DNA of 64,000 nucleotides, taken from positions 1-64,000 of the forward strand of contig CAISTS010000005.1 in the NCBI GenBank assembly GCA_903888485.1. The letters are read 5' to 3'. Of this stretch, positions 39,325 through 48,585 are shown piece by piece. The DNA is from an uncultured bacterium. GTDB lineage: Bacteria > Pseudomonadota > Alphaproteobacteria > Rhodospirillales > Rhodospirillaceae. The notes beneath the pieces are model-generated. The model was not told the origin of the DNA. It made no database searches and saw nothing but the letters and a program-made list of their open reading frames with translations. Made by a program: the position numbers and the translations under genes. Each line of letters starts with the position of its first letter. Within the stretch, counting starts at the first letter, position 1.

Positions 39325-39900
39325 ATGACCTCACCACAAGTCCTAGTCGAGATCGCGCCGCCTGCCTATGACGTCGATCTCTTCATCGCCTACGCCACGG
39401 CAGAGAATTTCACCGGCAAGCCGGTCTACGCGCGCCCGGCCTGCTACCTTCATCCCGATGCGGCCGCGTGCCTCACGCATGCCATCGAACTCGCCCGCCC
39501 CCTTGGCCTGCGCTTCAAGGTATTCGACGCCTTCCGTCCTTCCGAAGCACAATGGGTGCTGTGGAGTCATACGCCGGACCCTGAGTTCCTCGCCGATCCG
39601 CGCCGCGGCTCGCCGCACTCCATGGGCGTCGCGGTGGATCTTACGCTCGTGGATGGATCGGGCGCGGAACTCGATATGGGCACCGCCTTCGACGCCTTCA
39701 CACCGCGCTCGCACCACGGCGTGCATGACATTTCGCCCGAAGCCCAGCGCAACCGCGCGCTCCTGCTGGGTCTCATGACGGCGGCGGGCTGGGACTTCTA
39801 CCGCAATGAATGGTGGCACTATCAACTTTTCAAGCCGCGCGACCGCTATCCGGTACTGAGCGACAAGGCGCTCGCGCAATCGATGATGCCATCTGGCTAG
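39325..39900 (+). CDS. ddpX: D-alanyl-D-alanine dipeptidase (VanX/DdpX family)
   Basis: 191 residues from ATG 39325. Zinc peptidase of family M15. Zinc site SPHSMGVAVDLTL (S-x-H-x6-D, near 97-106) and the catalytic NEWWHYQL (E-x2-H, near 161-165) are intact. FDAFRPSEAQWVLWS is also family-typical. There is no signal peptide, so it is cytoplasmic; likely role is recycling D-Ala-D-Ala from peptidoglycan. Divergent from tsaB (57 nt) and tail-overlapping hemY by 4 nt. Confidence 0.92.
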   Translation: MTSPQVLVEIAPPAYDVDLFIAYATAENFTGKPVYARPACYLHPDAAACLTHAIELARPLGLRFKVFDAFRPSEAQWVLWSHTPDPEFLADPRRGSPHSMGVAVDLTLVDGSGAELDMGTAFDAFTPRSHHGVHDISPEAQRNRALLLGLMTAAGWDFYRNEWWHYQLFKPRDRYPVLSDKALAQSMMPSG

Positions 39901-41147
39901 GCTTGCGCCAGAATCTCGGCGGCGGTTTTCGGCTTACGTCCGGCGCGCGCCGGTGCGCGTTGGATCTTCAGTGCAAGATCGAGCCATTCGGCGGCCTTGT
40001 TGGCGTCGCCGCGTTCGCGCCGTTCGACGTCGGCCAGCAAGTGCGCGGCGCGGGCGCGCACATCGGGCGGCGCGTCCGAGCCTGTCAGGCCGGCGAGCCG
40101 GTTACGCGTTTGTCCCCACAACTCGGCCTCCAGCGAAGCTTCCGCCACGGCGAGGCGACTTTCGGGATGATCGGGCGCGGCCTTGGCGAGCGCATCGATG
40201 CGCCGCGCCCAATCGAGCGCCGACTCGCCTGGCACTAACGCGCGATAGGCCGACAGTAACTCCGCGTTGGGTTTAACCGCCCAGGCGCGTTCAACCGCGC
40301 CCGCCGCCTTGCGGCCCTTGCCTTGCGCCGTCATCGCTTTGGCAAAAGCCGCGACAGCCGCGGGGTTGGTGTCGTCGATATCCATGGCCTTCTTCGCGGC
40401 ATTGGCGGCGCTGGACGCATCGCCGTGGCCGAGCATGGCCTGGGCTTGCAGCGTGTAAAGACGCGACCGCAGGCGCTTGAGTTCGGTGGGCGAAAACGCA
40501 TCGCGCGCGAGCTTTTCATCCAGCACCGACAGCGCCTCGTTCCAACGCTCCGCGCTGACTTCCATGTCGAGCACGATCTGCAGCGCCCAGGCCGGCGCAT
40601 CCTTGCGGCCCATGGCGCGCCGGGCATGGCCAAGCGCGCCGACGATATCGCCGTCGCGCATGGCCTTCTCGGCGAGCGAACGCAAGCCGGCGAGTTCGGT
40701 CTCGGGCCGCGCCAGCAGCGCTTCGGCGGCTACTTGCATCTCGCGCGCGTCGCCGGCGAGAACCGCCGCGTCCTTGCGCAGCACCAGCACGGCCGGGTTG
40801 TCGTTCAGCAGCGTGCCGGCTTCTTTGGCGAGCTTGCGCGCGGCCTGGCCTTGGCCGGCCTGCACCGCGGCAAAGCCGTCGCCCAGGCTGACGAGGCCGC
40901 GCTTCAAGCGCCGCTCGCGGCGCGCGAGGGTGAAGGCCTCGACGCGGCCGCTGAGGTAAGACCAGAGCTTCGCGAGCAGCAGAATGACGATCACCGCAAC
41001 GATGATCGCGGCGATCAGGACGCCGACCGAAGTGTCGATCTGCCAGCCGCGCCAGGTCATGCTGACGGTGCCGGGATTGTTGGCGAGCCACACTGCGGCG
41101 GCGACGAGCGCCGCGACGGCGGCGATAAAGAGGATCAGGCGCGTCAT
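39897..41147 (-). CDS. hemY: HemY-family membrane protein with TPR domain
   Basis: 416 residues. Two N-terminal transmembrane helices (LILFIAAVAALVAAAVWLA and GVLIAAIIVAVIVILLLAKL) frame a short loop with SMTWRGWQIDTSVG, the HemY_N signature. The rest is Ala-rich helical repeats of TPR type (QAQAMLGHGDASSAANAAKK, ADVERRERGDANKAAEWLDL). This is the proteobacterial hemD-linked HemY, distinct from Bacillus protoporphyrinogen oxidase of the same name; its molecular role is uncertain. It starts 4 nt after the HemD-Mic60 fusion gene, so it is surely co-transcribed with it. Confidence 0.92.
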   Translation of the reverse strand: MTRLILFIAAVAALVAAAVWLANNPGTVSMTWRGWQIDTSVGVLIAAIIVAVIVILLLAKLWSYLSGRVEAFTLARRERRLKRGLVSLGDGFAAVQAGQGQAARKLAKEAGTLLNDNPAVLVLRKDAAVLAGDAREMQVAAEALLARPETELAGLRSLAEKAMRDGDIVGALGHARRAMGRKDAPAWALQIVLDMEVSAERWNEALSVLDEKLARDAFSPTELKRLRSRLYTLQAQAMLGHGDASSAANAAKKAMDIDDTNPAAVAAFAKAMTAQGKGRKAAGAVERAWAVKPNAELLSAYRALVPGESALDWARRIDALAKAAPDHPESRLAVAEASLEAELWGQTRNRLAGLTGSDAPPDVRARAAHLLADVERRERGDANKAAEWLDLALKIQRAPARAGRKPKTAAEILAQA

Positions 41148-41151
41148 TGAA

Positions 41152-44100
41152 CTAGGGCCCGCTTGCCGATGGCGTGTCTTTCGCCGCGGCGTTGAGTGCG
41201 GCGATGGCTTTGGTCGTCAGCTCAGCGCTGGCGCGCTCGGCGGCCACACGCATGCGGGCGTCCGCGAGCCACGTCGCAGCAGCTGTGGCGGCCCCGCCGC
41301 GCAAGCCCTCCATTTCGCTCACCGCGGCCGCGAGATCGCCTTCGTTCAGACGCTGTTCAGCGCGCGCGAGCACCGCCGAAGTCCCGGTGCCGGCGGCATC
41401 GCCGTCCAGGCGGCGTACCGTAACGATCGACATGGCGCGGTCGAAGATGCGCCGATACCACGCGCTGGTGCCGTCGGGCATGACGCTGGCGCGCATCGCC
41501 GCGGCGGCAGCCGGGCGGAAGCGGCGCTGCAGTTCGGGCAATGCCGGAATGCCGCGGGCGGCGGCGCCGGCGAAAGTGCTGTCGTCGAGCGCGAGGCCCG
41601 ACCGCGCGGAAAGCGCCTTAGCGGTTTCCAGCTCGAGGGCAAAGCCGCGTCCCGTGATGAGCGCCTCGCGCAGCTGCGACAGCGACATCAACAGCGCGAT
41701 GTTCGCGCTCTGCTCGTTCATGGTGCGCCGGGCCGTGGTCTCGACGGCGGTGACGCGGTCGGCCAGCGCCAGCACGCTGTTGGCGTCGGCGCTCTTGCCT
41801 TCAAGCGCGTTCAGACGCTTGCTCAAGTCTTCAAGCCGCGCCGTGTTGCCGATGGCCGCTTCCAGCGTGGCGATACGCGCGGTGACGGCAGCGAGCTGCT
41901 TCGCTTGGCTCGACAGGCTGTCACCTAATGAACTCACCGCGCCTTCATCTTGGGCGATGCCGGCGCGGCTTTCGAGCGCGGTCAGCCGCTGCGTCAGCGC
42001 GGTGAGCGCGTCGCCCTTGATGCCGCCTTGTTCGACCGCATTGAGGCGCGCGTTGAGCGCGCCGATGTCGGCCTGCACACCCGGGACGGATCCGCTGACG
42101 GTGGGAGTGGATGCCGGTGCGGGCGCTGCCGGCGCGGCCTCCTCGGCGATGCGGCTGGTGATCTGCGGCAGGTAGCGCGATGCGGCCACCACGGCGACCG
42201 CGGCGATGAGCACAAGAATGACAAATACGCCGACGGCGCGGCTTCCGCCGCTACGGCGCAATTCCGGTGGCGGCGGTGTCGCGGTCGCACGCTCGGCCGC
42301 CGGGTCGGATTCGGGCGCGGGTGTTTCGTTCTGGCCAAAGTACTTGTGGCGTCCGCCTTGTTGCGCGCGCATGTCGGCGGCGTCTTCGGCCAGCAAGCGC
42401 GCCGCGCGCCCGCCGCTGCGCGCGGTGGCTTTGGATTCGACCGCGCTGTCCGCATGGCTCCCGTCGAGCGGGGTCAGCACGGGCGTTGCCGCGGGCGGGC
42501 TCGCATGGCCTTCCGCCGCCCGGTCTTCCTCGGGTGCATCGCTGCGCGGGGTTGTCTGTCTCAGCTGTTCTGCCACGGACATATCTTCCTTTGCTTGCGG
42601 CGGATCGGGCGGCGGCGGGGCCGCGGGCTCTGGTTCTAGGACCGGCGCAGGCGCGGGCATTGTAGCCGATGCGGGCGCGCTCGCCATGGTGCTGTGCACC
42701 ATCTCGGTAACGGTTTCGGTTTGTATTTCAAAGTTCTGGGCGTCCGTACGTTCCCCCGAACGCTCTAAGGTGACGCCCAGCGGCATGTCCCAAGGCGGGC
42801 CGCCGATGTTTTCCGGTGCCGGCTCCGATGGGGCGCGGGTGCGGCCGACCCAGGAGCGCAGCCGACTGGCCAAACCGGGCCGGGGCGGCGCGTTGGCTTG
42901 GATGCGGGCCCGCTCTTCTTCCTCGGCGCGCCGGCGTGCGGTTTTCTCGGCTTTTTCGGCGGCGGCCTGCTCGGCGCGTTCCTGGGCGCGGCGGGCCTTT
43001 TCGGCTTTAGCCGCTTCGGCGTGCTCGCGCTCGGCGCGCGCGCGCAGGGCGCGTTCCTCGTCCTTACGCTGCTGTTCCGCGCGCTTGGATTCGGCGCGTT
43101 CGCGTTCACGCTGCTCGTTCTGAAGGCGCTCGGCAGCGATGCGTTCAAGTTCTAGACGGTCGAGCTCGGCTTGTTCGGCGTTGCGTTCGGCGACACGCTC
43201 GGCTTCGGCACGCTCGGCTTCGGCGCGCTGTTGTGCGATGCGCTCGCGCTCGGCTTGGACGGCGGCGCGTTGCGCGGCCAGGGCGCGTTCCCGCTCCGTC
43301 CGTTCGGCGGCAAGACGCTCGTGTTCGATGCGATCGGCTTCGGCCTGTACCTGCGCAAGCCGTTCACGCTCGGCCTTTTCGGCTGCGTGCTGTTCGGCGA
43401 GGGCGCGGTCGCGTTCAGCGCGTTCGACGGCCAGGCGCTCCTGTTCGATGCGATCAGCTTCAGCTTGAGCGCGCGCTACTCTTTCGCGTTCGGCCTGTTC
43501 AGCGGCGCGCTGCTCGGCCAGGACGCGCTCTCGTTCCGCGCGGTCCGCGGCCAGCCGTTCCCGCTCGATACGGTCGGCTTCTGCTTTTTGTCGGGCCAAG
43601 CGTTCACGCTCGGCGCTTTCGCGGGCCAGGCGTTCGGCTTCCTGCCGCCGTTGCTCGGCGAACGCCAGAGCCAGCCGCTCCTCTTCCGACTTGGCGAGCG
43701 CGATGCGCTCCTGGGCGAGGCGCAAGTTCTCCGCTTCCTCAGCGGCGAGGCGTTCCGCATCGATGCGGTCGCGCTCCGCTTGCTCGGCCGCAGCTCGCTC
43801 ACGCGCGGCCTTCTCGGCGGCGGCCTTCTCCGCGGCGATGCGGGCGCGCTCGTTGCGTTCCTTCGCTTCGCGTTCCCGTTCGATCCGATCCTTCTCCGCC
43901 CGTTCAGCCAGGAATTTCTCGCGGGCTATGCGATCCGCTTCTATGCGCTCCTTGGCGATCCGATCACGTTCGGCCTGTTCGGCGGCTGCTTTCTCGGCGG
44001 CAATGCGGTCGCGTGCTGCGCGCGCGGCGGCAAACTGCTCCATGGCGGCGCGGTCGGCATCGGCGCGTTCCTTGACGATGCGTTCGCGTTCGGCCTTGTC

Positions 44101-45348
44101 CGCCGCGGCTTGTTCCTTTGCTAGGCGTTCCCGTTCCGCCTGAGCGAAGGCGGCCCGTTCACGCGCCGCCTTATCCTGCGCTGCGCGTTCAATATCTGCC
44201 AGCCGCCGCGCCTCGCGATCCCTGATCGCCTGTTCTTCCGCGCGCCGCTTGCGTTCAGCAGCTTCGCTTTCGGACTTCACGCGCGCGGCCTCGCGGGCAA
44301 TGCGTTCTTGCTCGGCCCGCTCGCGCTCGGCTGCGGTGCGCTCCGCGCGTTCCGCGGCGAGGCGCTCAGCGTCGATGCGTGCCTTCTCCGCCTCTTCGCG
44401 TTGAACGCGTTCAAGCTCCGCCCTTTGACCGGCGAGGCGTTCTTCCTCGGCGCGCCGGCGTTCGGCTTCTTCTTTGGCGCGCGCCGCGCGCTCGGCGGCC
44501 TGGCGTTCAGCCTCCTCACGTTGGGCGCGTTCACGCTCCGTCTTCTCACGGGCGAGGCGTTCTTGTTCGGTGCGCTGACGTTCAGCCTCTTCCTTGATGC
44601 GTGCTTCACGGGCGAGGCGTTCGTCCTCGACTTTGTCGACCAGCTTGCCGTCGAGTGCGCCGAACACCGTGTCCAAATCGGCGGCGGCCGGCACACTGAC
44701 GCCGCCGAGCTTGAGCGCGCGGAGCGGCGCGGCGACCACCGGCGTTGCCGCCACCACGGGAAGCGTCTTGACCAAAGGTTCCAATTCGGAGCGCTGAATC
44801 AGTTGAACGAAGGCGCGCGCCTCGTCCGCCGATAGAAACAGCGCGGCATCGATCGTTTTGTTTTCGAGCCCGCTGCGTAAGAGCGCGGGCACATCATCGG
44901 CGCGTTTAAGGGCGTACAGCGGCAGTGGCCGCACGGCGAAGCCCATGTTGCCAAGCATGGCAGACAGATTGATGGGCGCGGCGGTGCTGCAGGCATAGAT
45001 CAACGCGCCGTTCGCGGGCTTCAGGCTGCGCTCGACCAAGCGCGCGAGGTCCGCGGAGTCGTCCTTGGCTGCGCTGACATTTTTGAAGCCGAGTCGCCGC
45101 AGTTCGGCAGCCGTCACTTCGCTGTCGGCGAACACCGGGAACGTGCGCACGCCGACATTGTCGGCCAAGGCGCGCGCGCCTTCCGCGCTGGTCACCATGA
45201 AGCCTTGCGCGGCGGTCAGATTGATCTTGGGATTGGCCGTACGTTCGGCGATGACCAACGGCGCCGCCAGCACGCTGTGGCCGCGCGCTTGCAGCGCCGC
45301 CACCGAGGCCTTTGCGTCGCCGGCCGATTGTGCAATCAGAACCCGCAT
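41152..45348 (-). CDS. Giant fusion: uroporphyrinogen-III synthase-like domain, charged helical rod, transmembrane segment, mitofilin (Mic60)-like domain
   Basis: 1398 residues in one frame. Residues 1-232 are HemD-like: RVLIAQSAGDAKASVAALQA, MVTSAEGARALADNVG, AALFLSADEARAFVQLI, VPAAADLDTVFGAL. The usual N-terminal TRP is AQS. Residues about 238-817 are almost entirely E, R, K, A, Q: a coiled coil or single charged helix, with 40-residue repeats at 580-699. Residues 818-1036 are a Pro/Ala/Glu-rich linker, and 1037-1059 a single transmembrane helix (GVFVILVLIAAVAVVAAS). Residues 1060-1398 resemble alphaproteobacterial mitofilin (COG4223), with NIALLMSLSQLREALITGRG and ALAELEGL-like VSEMEGLRGGAATAAATWLA. 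In relatives hemD and mic60 are separate genes before hemY. Confidence 0.85.
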   Translation of the reverse strand: MRVLIAQSAGDAKASVAALQARGHSVLAAPLVIAERTANPKINLTAAQGFMVTSAEGARALADNVGVRTFPVFADSEVTAAELRRLGFKNVSAAKDDSADLARLVERSLKPANGALIYACSTAAPINLSAMLGNMGFAVRPLPLYALKRADDVPALLRSGLENKTIDAALFLSADEARAFVQLIQRSELEPLVKTLPVVAATPVVAAPLRALKLGGVSVPAAADLDTVFGALDGKLVDKVEDERLAREARIKEEAERQRTEQERLAREKTERERAQREEAERQAAERAARAKEEAERRRAEEERLAGQRAELERVQREEAEKARIDAERLAAERAERTAAERERAEQERIAREAARVKSESEAAERKRRAEEQAIRDREARRLADIERAAQDKAARERAAFAQAERERLAKEQAAADKAERERIVKERADADRAAMEQFAAARAARDRIAAEKAAAEQAERDRIAKERIEADRIAREKFLAERAEKDRIEREREAKERNERARIAAEKAAAEKAARERAAAEQAERDRIDAERLAAEEAENLRLAQERIALAKSEEERLALAFAEQRRQEAERLARESAERERLARQKAEADRIERERLAADRAERERVLAEQRAAEQAERERVARAQAEADRIEQERLAVERAERDRALAEQHAAEKAERERLAQVQAEADRIEHERLAAERTERERALAAQRAAVQAERERIAQQRAEAERAEAERVAERNAEQAELDRLELERIAAERLQNEQRERERAESKRAEQQRKDEERALRARAEREHAEAAKAEKARRAQERAEQAAAEKAEKTARRRAEEEERARIQANAPPRPGLASRLRSWVGRTRAPSEPAPENIGGPPWDMPLGVTLERSGERTDAQNFEIQTETVTEMVHSTMASAPASATMPAPAPVLEPEPAAPPPPDPPQAKEDMSVAEQLRQTTPRSDAPEEDRAAEGHASPPAATPVLTPLDGSHADSAVESKATARSGGRAARLLAEDAADMRAQQGGRHKYFGQNETPAPESDPAAERATATPPPPELRRSGGSRAVGVFVILVLIAAVAVVAASRYLPQITSRIAEEAAPAAPAPASTPTVSGSVPGVQADIGALNARLNAVEQGGIKGDALTALTQRLTALESRAGIAQDEGAVSSLGDSLSSQAKQLAAVTARIATLEAAIGNTARLEDLSKRLNALEGKSADANSVLALADRVTAVETTARRTMNEQSANIALLMSLSQLREALITGRGFALELETAKALSARSGLALDDSTFAGAAARGIPALPELQRRFRPAAAAAMRASVMPDGTSAWYRRIFDRAMSIVTVRRLDGDAAGTGTSAVLARAEQRLNEGDLAAAVSEMEGLRGGAATAAATWLADARMRVAAERASAELTTKAIAALNAAAKDTPSASGP
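43252..43611 (-). repeat. Three tandem 120-bp repeats encoding 40-residue helical units
   Basis: Within the charged rod, residues 580-619, 620-659 and 660-699 repeat the pattern ERER(L/V)A-x2-QAEADRIE-x-ERLA-x2-RAERERxLAEQxAAxxA. Examples are QKAEADRIERERLA, AQAEADRIEQERLA and VQAEADRIEHERLA. A fourth copy after 43251 is degenerate (QRAEAERAEAERVA). Recent duplication by unequal recombination is the simplest explanation, and repeat number could vary between strains. Confidence 0.85.
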
Positions 45349-45399
45349 GGTTTAAGTGTTGTAGAGGCTGGCTTGTGAAGAGAAAAGGGCTCTAAGCCC

Positions 45400-46458
45400 A
45401 TGATCATCCTGGGAATCGAGACGAGCTGTGACGAAACCGCCGCCGCCGTCATGGATGGCGAGGGCCGCATGCTGTCGCATGCGGTTTTGAGCCAAATCGC
45501 CGAGCATGTGCCCTACGGAGGCATCGTGCCCGAGATCGCCGCACGGGCGCATCTCGCCCATCTCGATCGGCTGGTTGAAAAAGCCATGGCGGATGCGGGC
45601 GTGGACTACGCCGATCTCGATGGTGTCGCGGCCACGGCGGGTCCCGGCCTTATCGGCGGTGTATTGGTCGGTTTGATGACGGGCAAGGCCATCGCCGCGG
45701 TGCACGACATTCCGCTGATTGCGGTCAATCACCTCGAAGGTCATGCGCTGACGCCGCGGTTCACTGATAAGGTCGCCTTTCCCTATCTGCTTCTCCTGGT
45801 CTCGGGCGGACATTGCCAGCTTCTCGCCGTCGAAGGCGTAGGGCGTTATCGCCGTCTCGGCACCACCGTCGACGATGCGGCAGGTGAAGCCTTCGACAAA
45901 GTCGCCAAGATGCTCGGCCTTGGATATCCGGGCGGCCCGGCCATCGAGCGCGCCGCGCGCGAGGGCGATGCCCAGCGCTTTGCGTTTCCGCGCCCGATGA
46001 AGGGCAAGGCCGGCTGCGATTTCTCCTTTTCGGGTTTGAAGACCGCGGTGCGTCTCGCTGCTGAAGCGCTGCCGCCAGGACCGCTCGCGGAGAAGGACGT
46101 GAACGATCTCGCGGCCTCGTTTCAGGCGGCGTTGGTTGATTCCATCGCGGATCGTGTGGCGCGCGCCGCCGAGATGTTCAAGAACATCCATCCGAATGGC
46201 ACAACTCTGGTGGTCTCGGGCGGGGTTGCCGCCAACAGCGCCCTGCGGAGTACACTGGCGAATACGGCGAAGCGCGCGGGACTGACGTTGGTCGCGCCGC
46301 CTGTGGCGCTGTGCACCGACAACGCCGTGATGATTGCGTGGGTCGGTGTCGAGCGTTTGAAGCTCGGACTGACGGACTCGCTTGATGTAAAAGCGCGGCC
46401 CCGTTGGCCGCTCGATCCGACCGCGCCCAAGGCCGGCGGCGCGGGAGTGAAAGCCTAA
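45400..46458 (+). CDS. tsaD: tRNA N6-adenosine threonylcarbamoyltransferase
   Basis: 352 residues. Transfers the threonylcarbamoyl group to A37 of ANN-decoding tRNAs, with TsaB. Motifs: [20 protein letters not shown], the iron-binding histidines in [10 protein letters not shown] (near 111 and 115), [40 protein letters not shown] and [17 protein letters not shown]. Divergent from the HemD-Mic60 fusion with only 51 nt between; in many alphaproteobacteria hemC occupies the facing position. Tail overlaps the epimerase gene by 4 nt. Confidence 0.97.
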   Translation: MIILGIETSCDETAAAVMDGEGRMLSHAVLSQIAEHVPYGGIVPEIAARAHLAHLDRLVEKAMADAGVDYADLDGVAATAGPGLIGGVLVGLMTGKAIAAVHDIPLIAVNHLEGHALTPRFTDKVAFPYLLLLVSGGHCQLLAVEGVGRYRRLGTTVDDAAGEAFDKVAKMLGLGYPGGPAIERAAREGDAQRFAFPRPMKGKAGCDFSFSGLKTAVRLAAEALPPGPLAEKDVNDLAASFQAALVDSIADRVARAAEMFKNIHPNGTTLVVSGGVAANSALRSTLANTAKRAGLTLVAPPVALCTDNAVMIAWVGVERLKLGLTDSLDVKARPRWPLDPTAPKAGGAGVKA

Positions 46459-47465
46459 ACTTTATAAAAGTCGCGGAACCAGGCGACGGTTTCGCGCAGA
46501 CCATCATCCAGGCCGATCGTCGGCTTGTAGCCGACCGCGCGTTCGAGCGCACTGACGTCGCACCAGGTACCTTCGACGTCACCGGCCTGGATCGGCATGA
46601 AGTTGAGTTGCGCTTTTTTGCCGATGTGCTTTTCGAGCGTGGTGATAAAATCCATCAGATCCACCGGTGCGCCGCGCCCGATGTTGTAGACGCGGAAGGG
46701 TGCCACACCGCTGGTGTCCGGTGTCGGCGCGTTCGCATCCCATTCTTCATCGACCGTCGCGATGTGGTCGGTGACGCGCACCACGCCTTCGACGATGTCA
46801 TCGATAAAGGTGAAGTCGCGCTTCATTTGGCCCTGGTTATAGACGTCTATGGGCTCGCCCTTGAAAATCCGCGCGGTGAACTTTTGCGGCGCCATGTCGG
46901 GCCGTCCCCAGGGACCGTAGACCGTGAAGAAGCGCAGGCCTGTCATGGGAATTCTGAAAATGTTCGCATAGGAATGCGCCAGCAGCTCGTTGGCGCGTTT
47001 GGTGGCGGCATAGAGGCTCATCGGATGCGAGGCGCTGTGATGCTCGGCAAAGGGCATCTTTTTATTGGCGCCATAGACTGAGCTGGTCGAAGCGTAAACC
47101 AGGTGCGGGATCTCCAGCGCGCGTGCCGCTTCCAGCACGTTCATGAATCCGGTGAGGTTGGAATCGAGATAAGCCTGCGGATTATCGATGCCGTAACGTA
47201 CGCCCGGCTGGGCGGCCAGGTGCACAATGCGGGTGGGCTTGGTCTTGGCGCAAAGTTCGAGAAGCGCGGTCTTGTCGGCAAGATCGAGCCGGTGCGCCGT
47301 AAAACCGCCGCGGGACTCCAGCCTCGCCCAGCGGGCTTCCTTGAGCGTTACGTCGTAATAAGGAGTGAAGCTGTCGACGCCGTGGACGCGCCGGCCTTCC
47401 CGAAGGACGCGCGCGGCGACGTGCGATCCGACAAACCCGGCGGCTCCCGTCACAAGAATGGTCAT
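46455..47465 (-). CDS. NAD-dependent sugar-nucleotide epimerase (UDP-glucuronate 4-epimerase type)
   Basis: 336 residues from ATG 47465. Extended SDR: Rossmann [39 protein letters not shown] (signature of UDP-glucuronate/UDP-galacturonate epimerases such as LspL/CapI), [17 protein letters not shown], catalytic [11 protein letters not shown] (Tyr, Lys), [20 protein letters not shown] and [16 protein letters not shown]. Product would be UDP-galacturonate for lipopolysaccharide or capsule. Its reversed orientation between tsaD and gpsA suggests insertion into an otherwise conserved gene string. Confidence 0.88.
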   Translation of the reverse strand: MTILVTGAAGFVGSHVAARVLREGRRVHGVDSFTPYYDVTLKEARWARLESRGGFTAHRLDLADKTALLELCAKTKPTRIVHLAAQPGVRYGIDNPQAYLDSNLTGFMNVLEAARALEIPHLVYASTSSVYGANKKMPFAEHHSASHPMSLYAATKRANELLAHSYANIFRIPMTGLRFFTVYGPWGRPDMAPQKFTARIFKGEPIDVYNQGQMKRDFTFIDDIVEGVVRVTDHIATVDEEWDANAPTPDTSGVAPFRVYNIGRGAPVDLMDFITTLEKHIGKKAQLNFMPIQAGDVEGTWCDVSALERAVGYKPTIGLDDGLRETVAWFRDFYKV

Positions 47466-47561
47466 GGATATTGGTCTAGGCTGATTTTGCTCGGCAGTGC
47501 AACGGTCTTGCCCCGATACTGTTCCGAGGCTATGCCAGTTGGCGTACGAAAGGGAGCGTAG

Positions 47562-48575
47562 ATGCAGCGCGTAGGGATCATCGGCGGCGGCGCCTGGGGC
47601 ACGGCCTTGGCCGTAGTTGCGCGCCGTGCCGGCCGCGATGTGACACTTTGGGCGTTGGAACCCGAGGTCGTTGCGGCCATCAACGCCCAGCACCGCAATC
47701 CCTTGTACCTGCCCGACGTGCCATTGGACCCAGGCATCGCGGCGGTCAGCGACATGACCAAAATCGCGGGCGCCGACATCATTCTCCTCGTTGCCCCCGC
47801 GCAGCACGTGCGCAGCGTCTGCAAAACGCTTGCGCCTCAACTCAAATCCGGCACGCCTATGGTGATCTGCGCCAAGGGCATCGAACGCGGCACCTCGGCG
47901 CTGATGACCGACGTCGTCACTGAAGCTTTGCCTCAGGCGGCAATGATGGTGCTGTCGGGTCCGACCTTCGCCGCCGAAGTCGCGCGCGGGCTGCCCACGG
48001 CCATCACCCTCGGTGCTACCGATCCCATCCAGGCCCGCAAGGTCGCGGAAGCGATTAGTTCGCCGACATTCCGGCCCTACCTCTCGGACGATGTGGTGGG
48101 CGCCGAAGTCGGCGGCGCGGTCAAGAACGTCTTGGCCATCGGCTGCGGCATGGCCGACGGTAAAGGCCTGGGTGCCAACGCCCGGGCGGCTCTGCTCGCG
48201 CGCGGGCTCGCCGAAATCGTGCGTCTGGCTGTGGCACGCGGCGGCCGGCCCGAGACGCTGATGGGGCTGTCCGGCCTCGGCGACCTCGTGCTCACCGCCA
48301 CATCGCTGCAGTCGCGGAACTATTCCCTCGGTGTTGCGTTGGGAAAAGGCCAGACGCTCGACGAGGTCCTGGGCGCGCGCCGTTCCGTCACCGAAGGCGT
48401 CACCACGGCCGAAGCGGTCGTCACCCTCGCGGCAAAACTCAAAGTCGACATGCCCATCTGTGCTGCCATCGATCGCGTGCTTAATCACGGAGCGTCCATC
48501 GACGCTATGCTGAAGGGGTTGCTCGAGCGTCCCCTGCGTGATGAAGTTGACGCACCCACCAAGCGCCCGTCATGA
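47562..48575 (+). CDS. gpsA: Glycerol-3-phosphate dehydrogenase [NAD(P)+]
   Basis: 337 residues; ATG 47562 preceded by AAAGGGAG. Makes sn-glycerol-3-phosphate from DHAP for phospholipids. Rossmann motif VGIIGGGAWGTALAVVA, PMVICAKGIERGTSALMTDV, LSGPTFAAEVARGLPTA, the catalytic lysine in EVGGAVKNVLAIGCGMADG, and ETLMGLSGLGDLVLTATSLQ. Works upstream of PlsC. Followed by the GDP-mannose gene after 10 nt. Confidence 0.96.
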   Translation: MQRVGIIGGGAWGTALAVVARRAGRDVTLWALEPEVVAAINAQHRNPLYLPDVPLDPGIAAVSDMTKIAGADIILLVAPAQHVRSVCKTLAPQLKSGTPMVICAKGIERGTSALMTDVVTEALPQAAMMVLSGPTFAAEVARGLPTAITLGATDPIQARKVAEAISSPTFRPYLSDDVVGAEVGGAVKNVLAIGCGMADGKGLGANARAALLARGLAEIVRLAVARGGRPETLMGLSGLGDLVLTATSLQSRNYSLGVALGKGQTLDEVLGARRSVTEGVTTAEAVVTLAAKLKVDMPICAAIDRVLNHGASIDAMLKGLLERPLRDEVDAPTKRPS

Positions 48576-48585
48576 GGAATATGCC

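Noticed and set aside
43171-44124. Long plus-strand frames (317 and 280 codons) opposite the charged rod
   Set aside because: They are products of the repetitive GAG/CGC-rich codons on the minus strand; translations are Leu/Phe/Gly- or Arg/Ala-rich low complexity with no family features.
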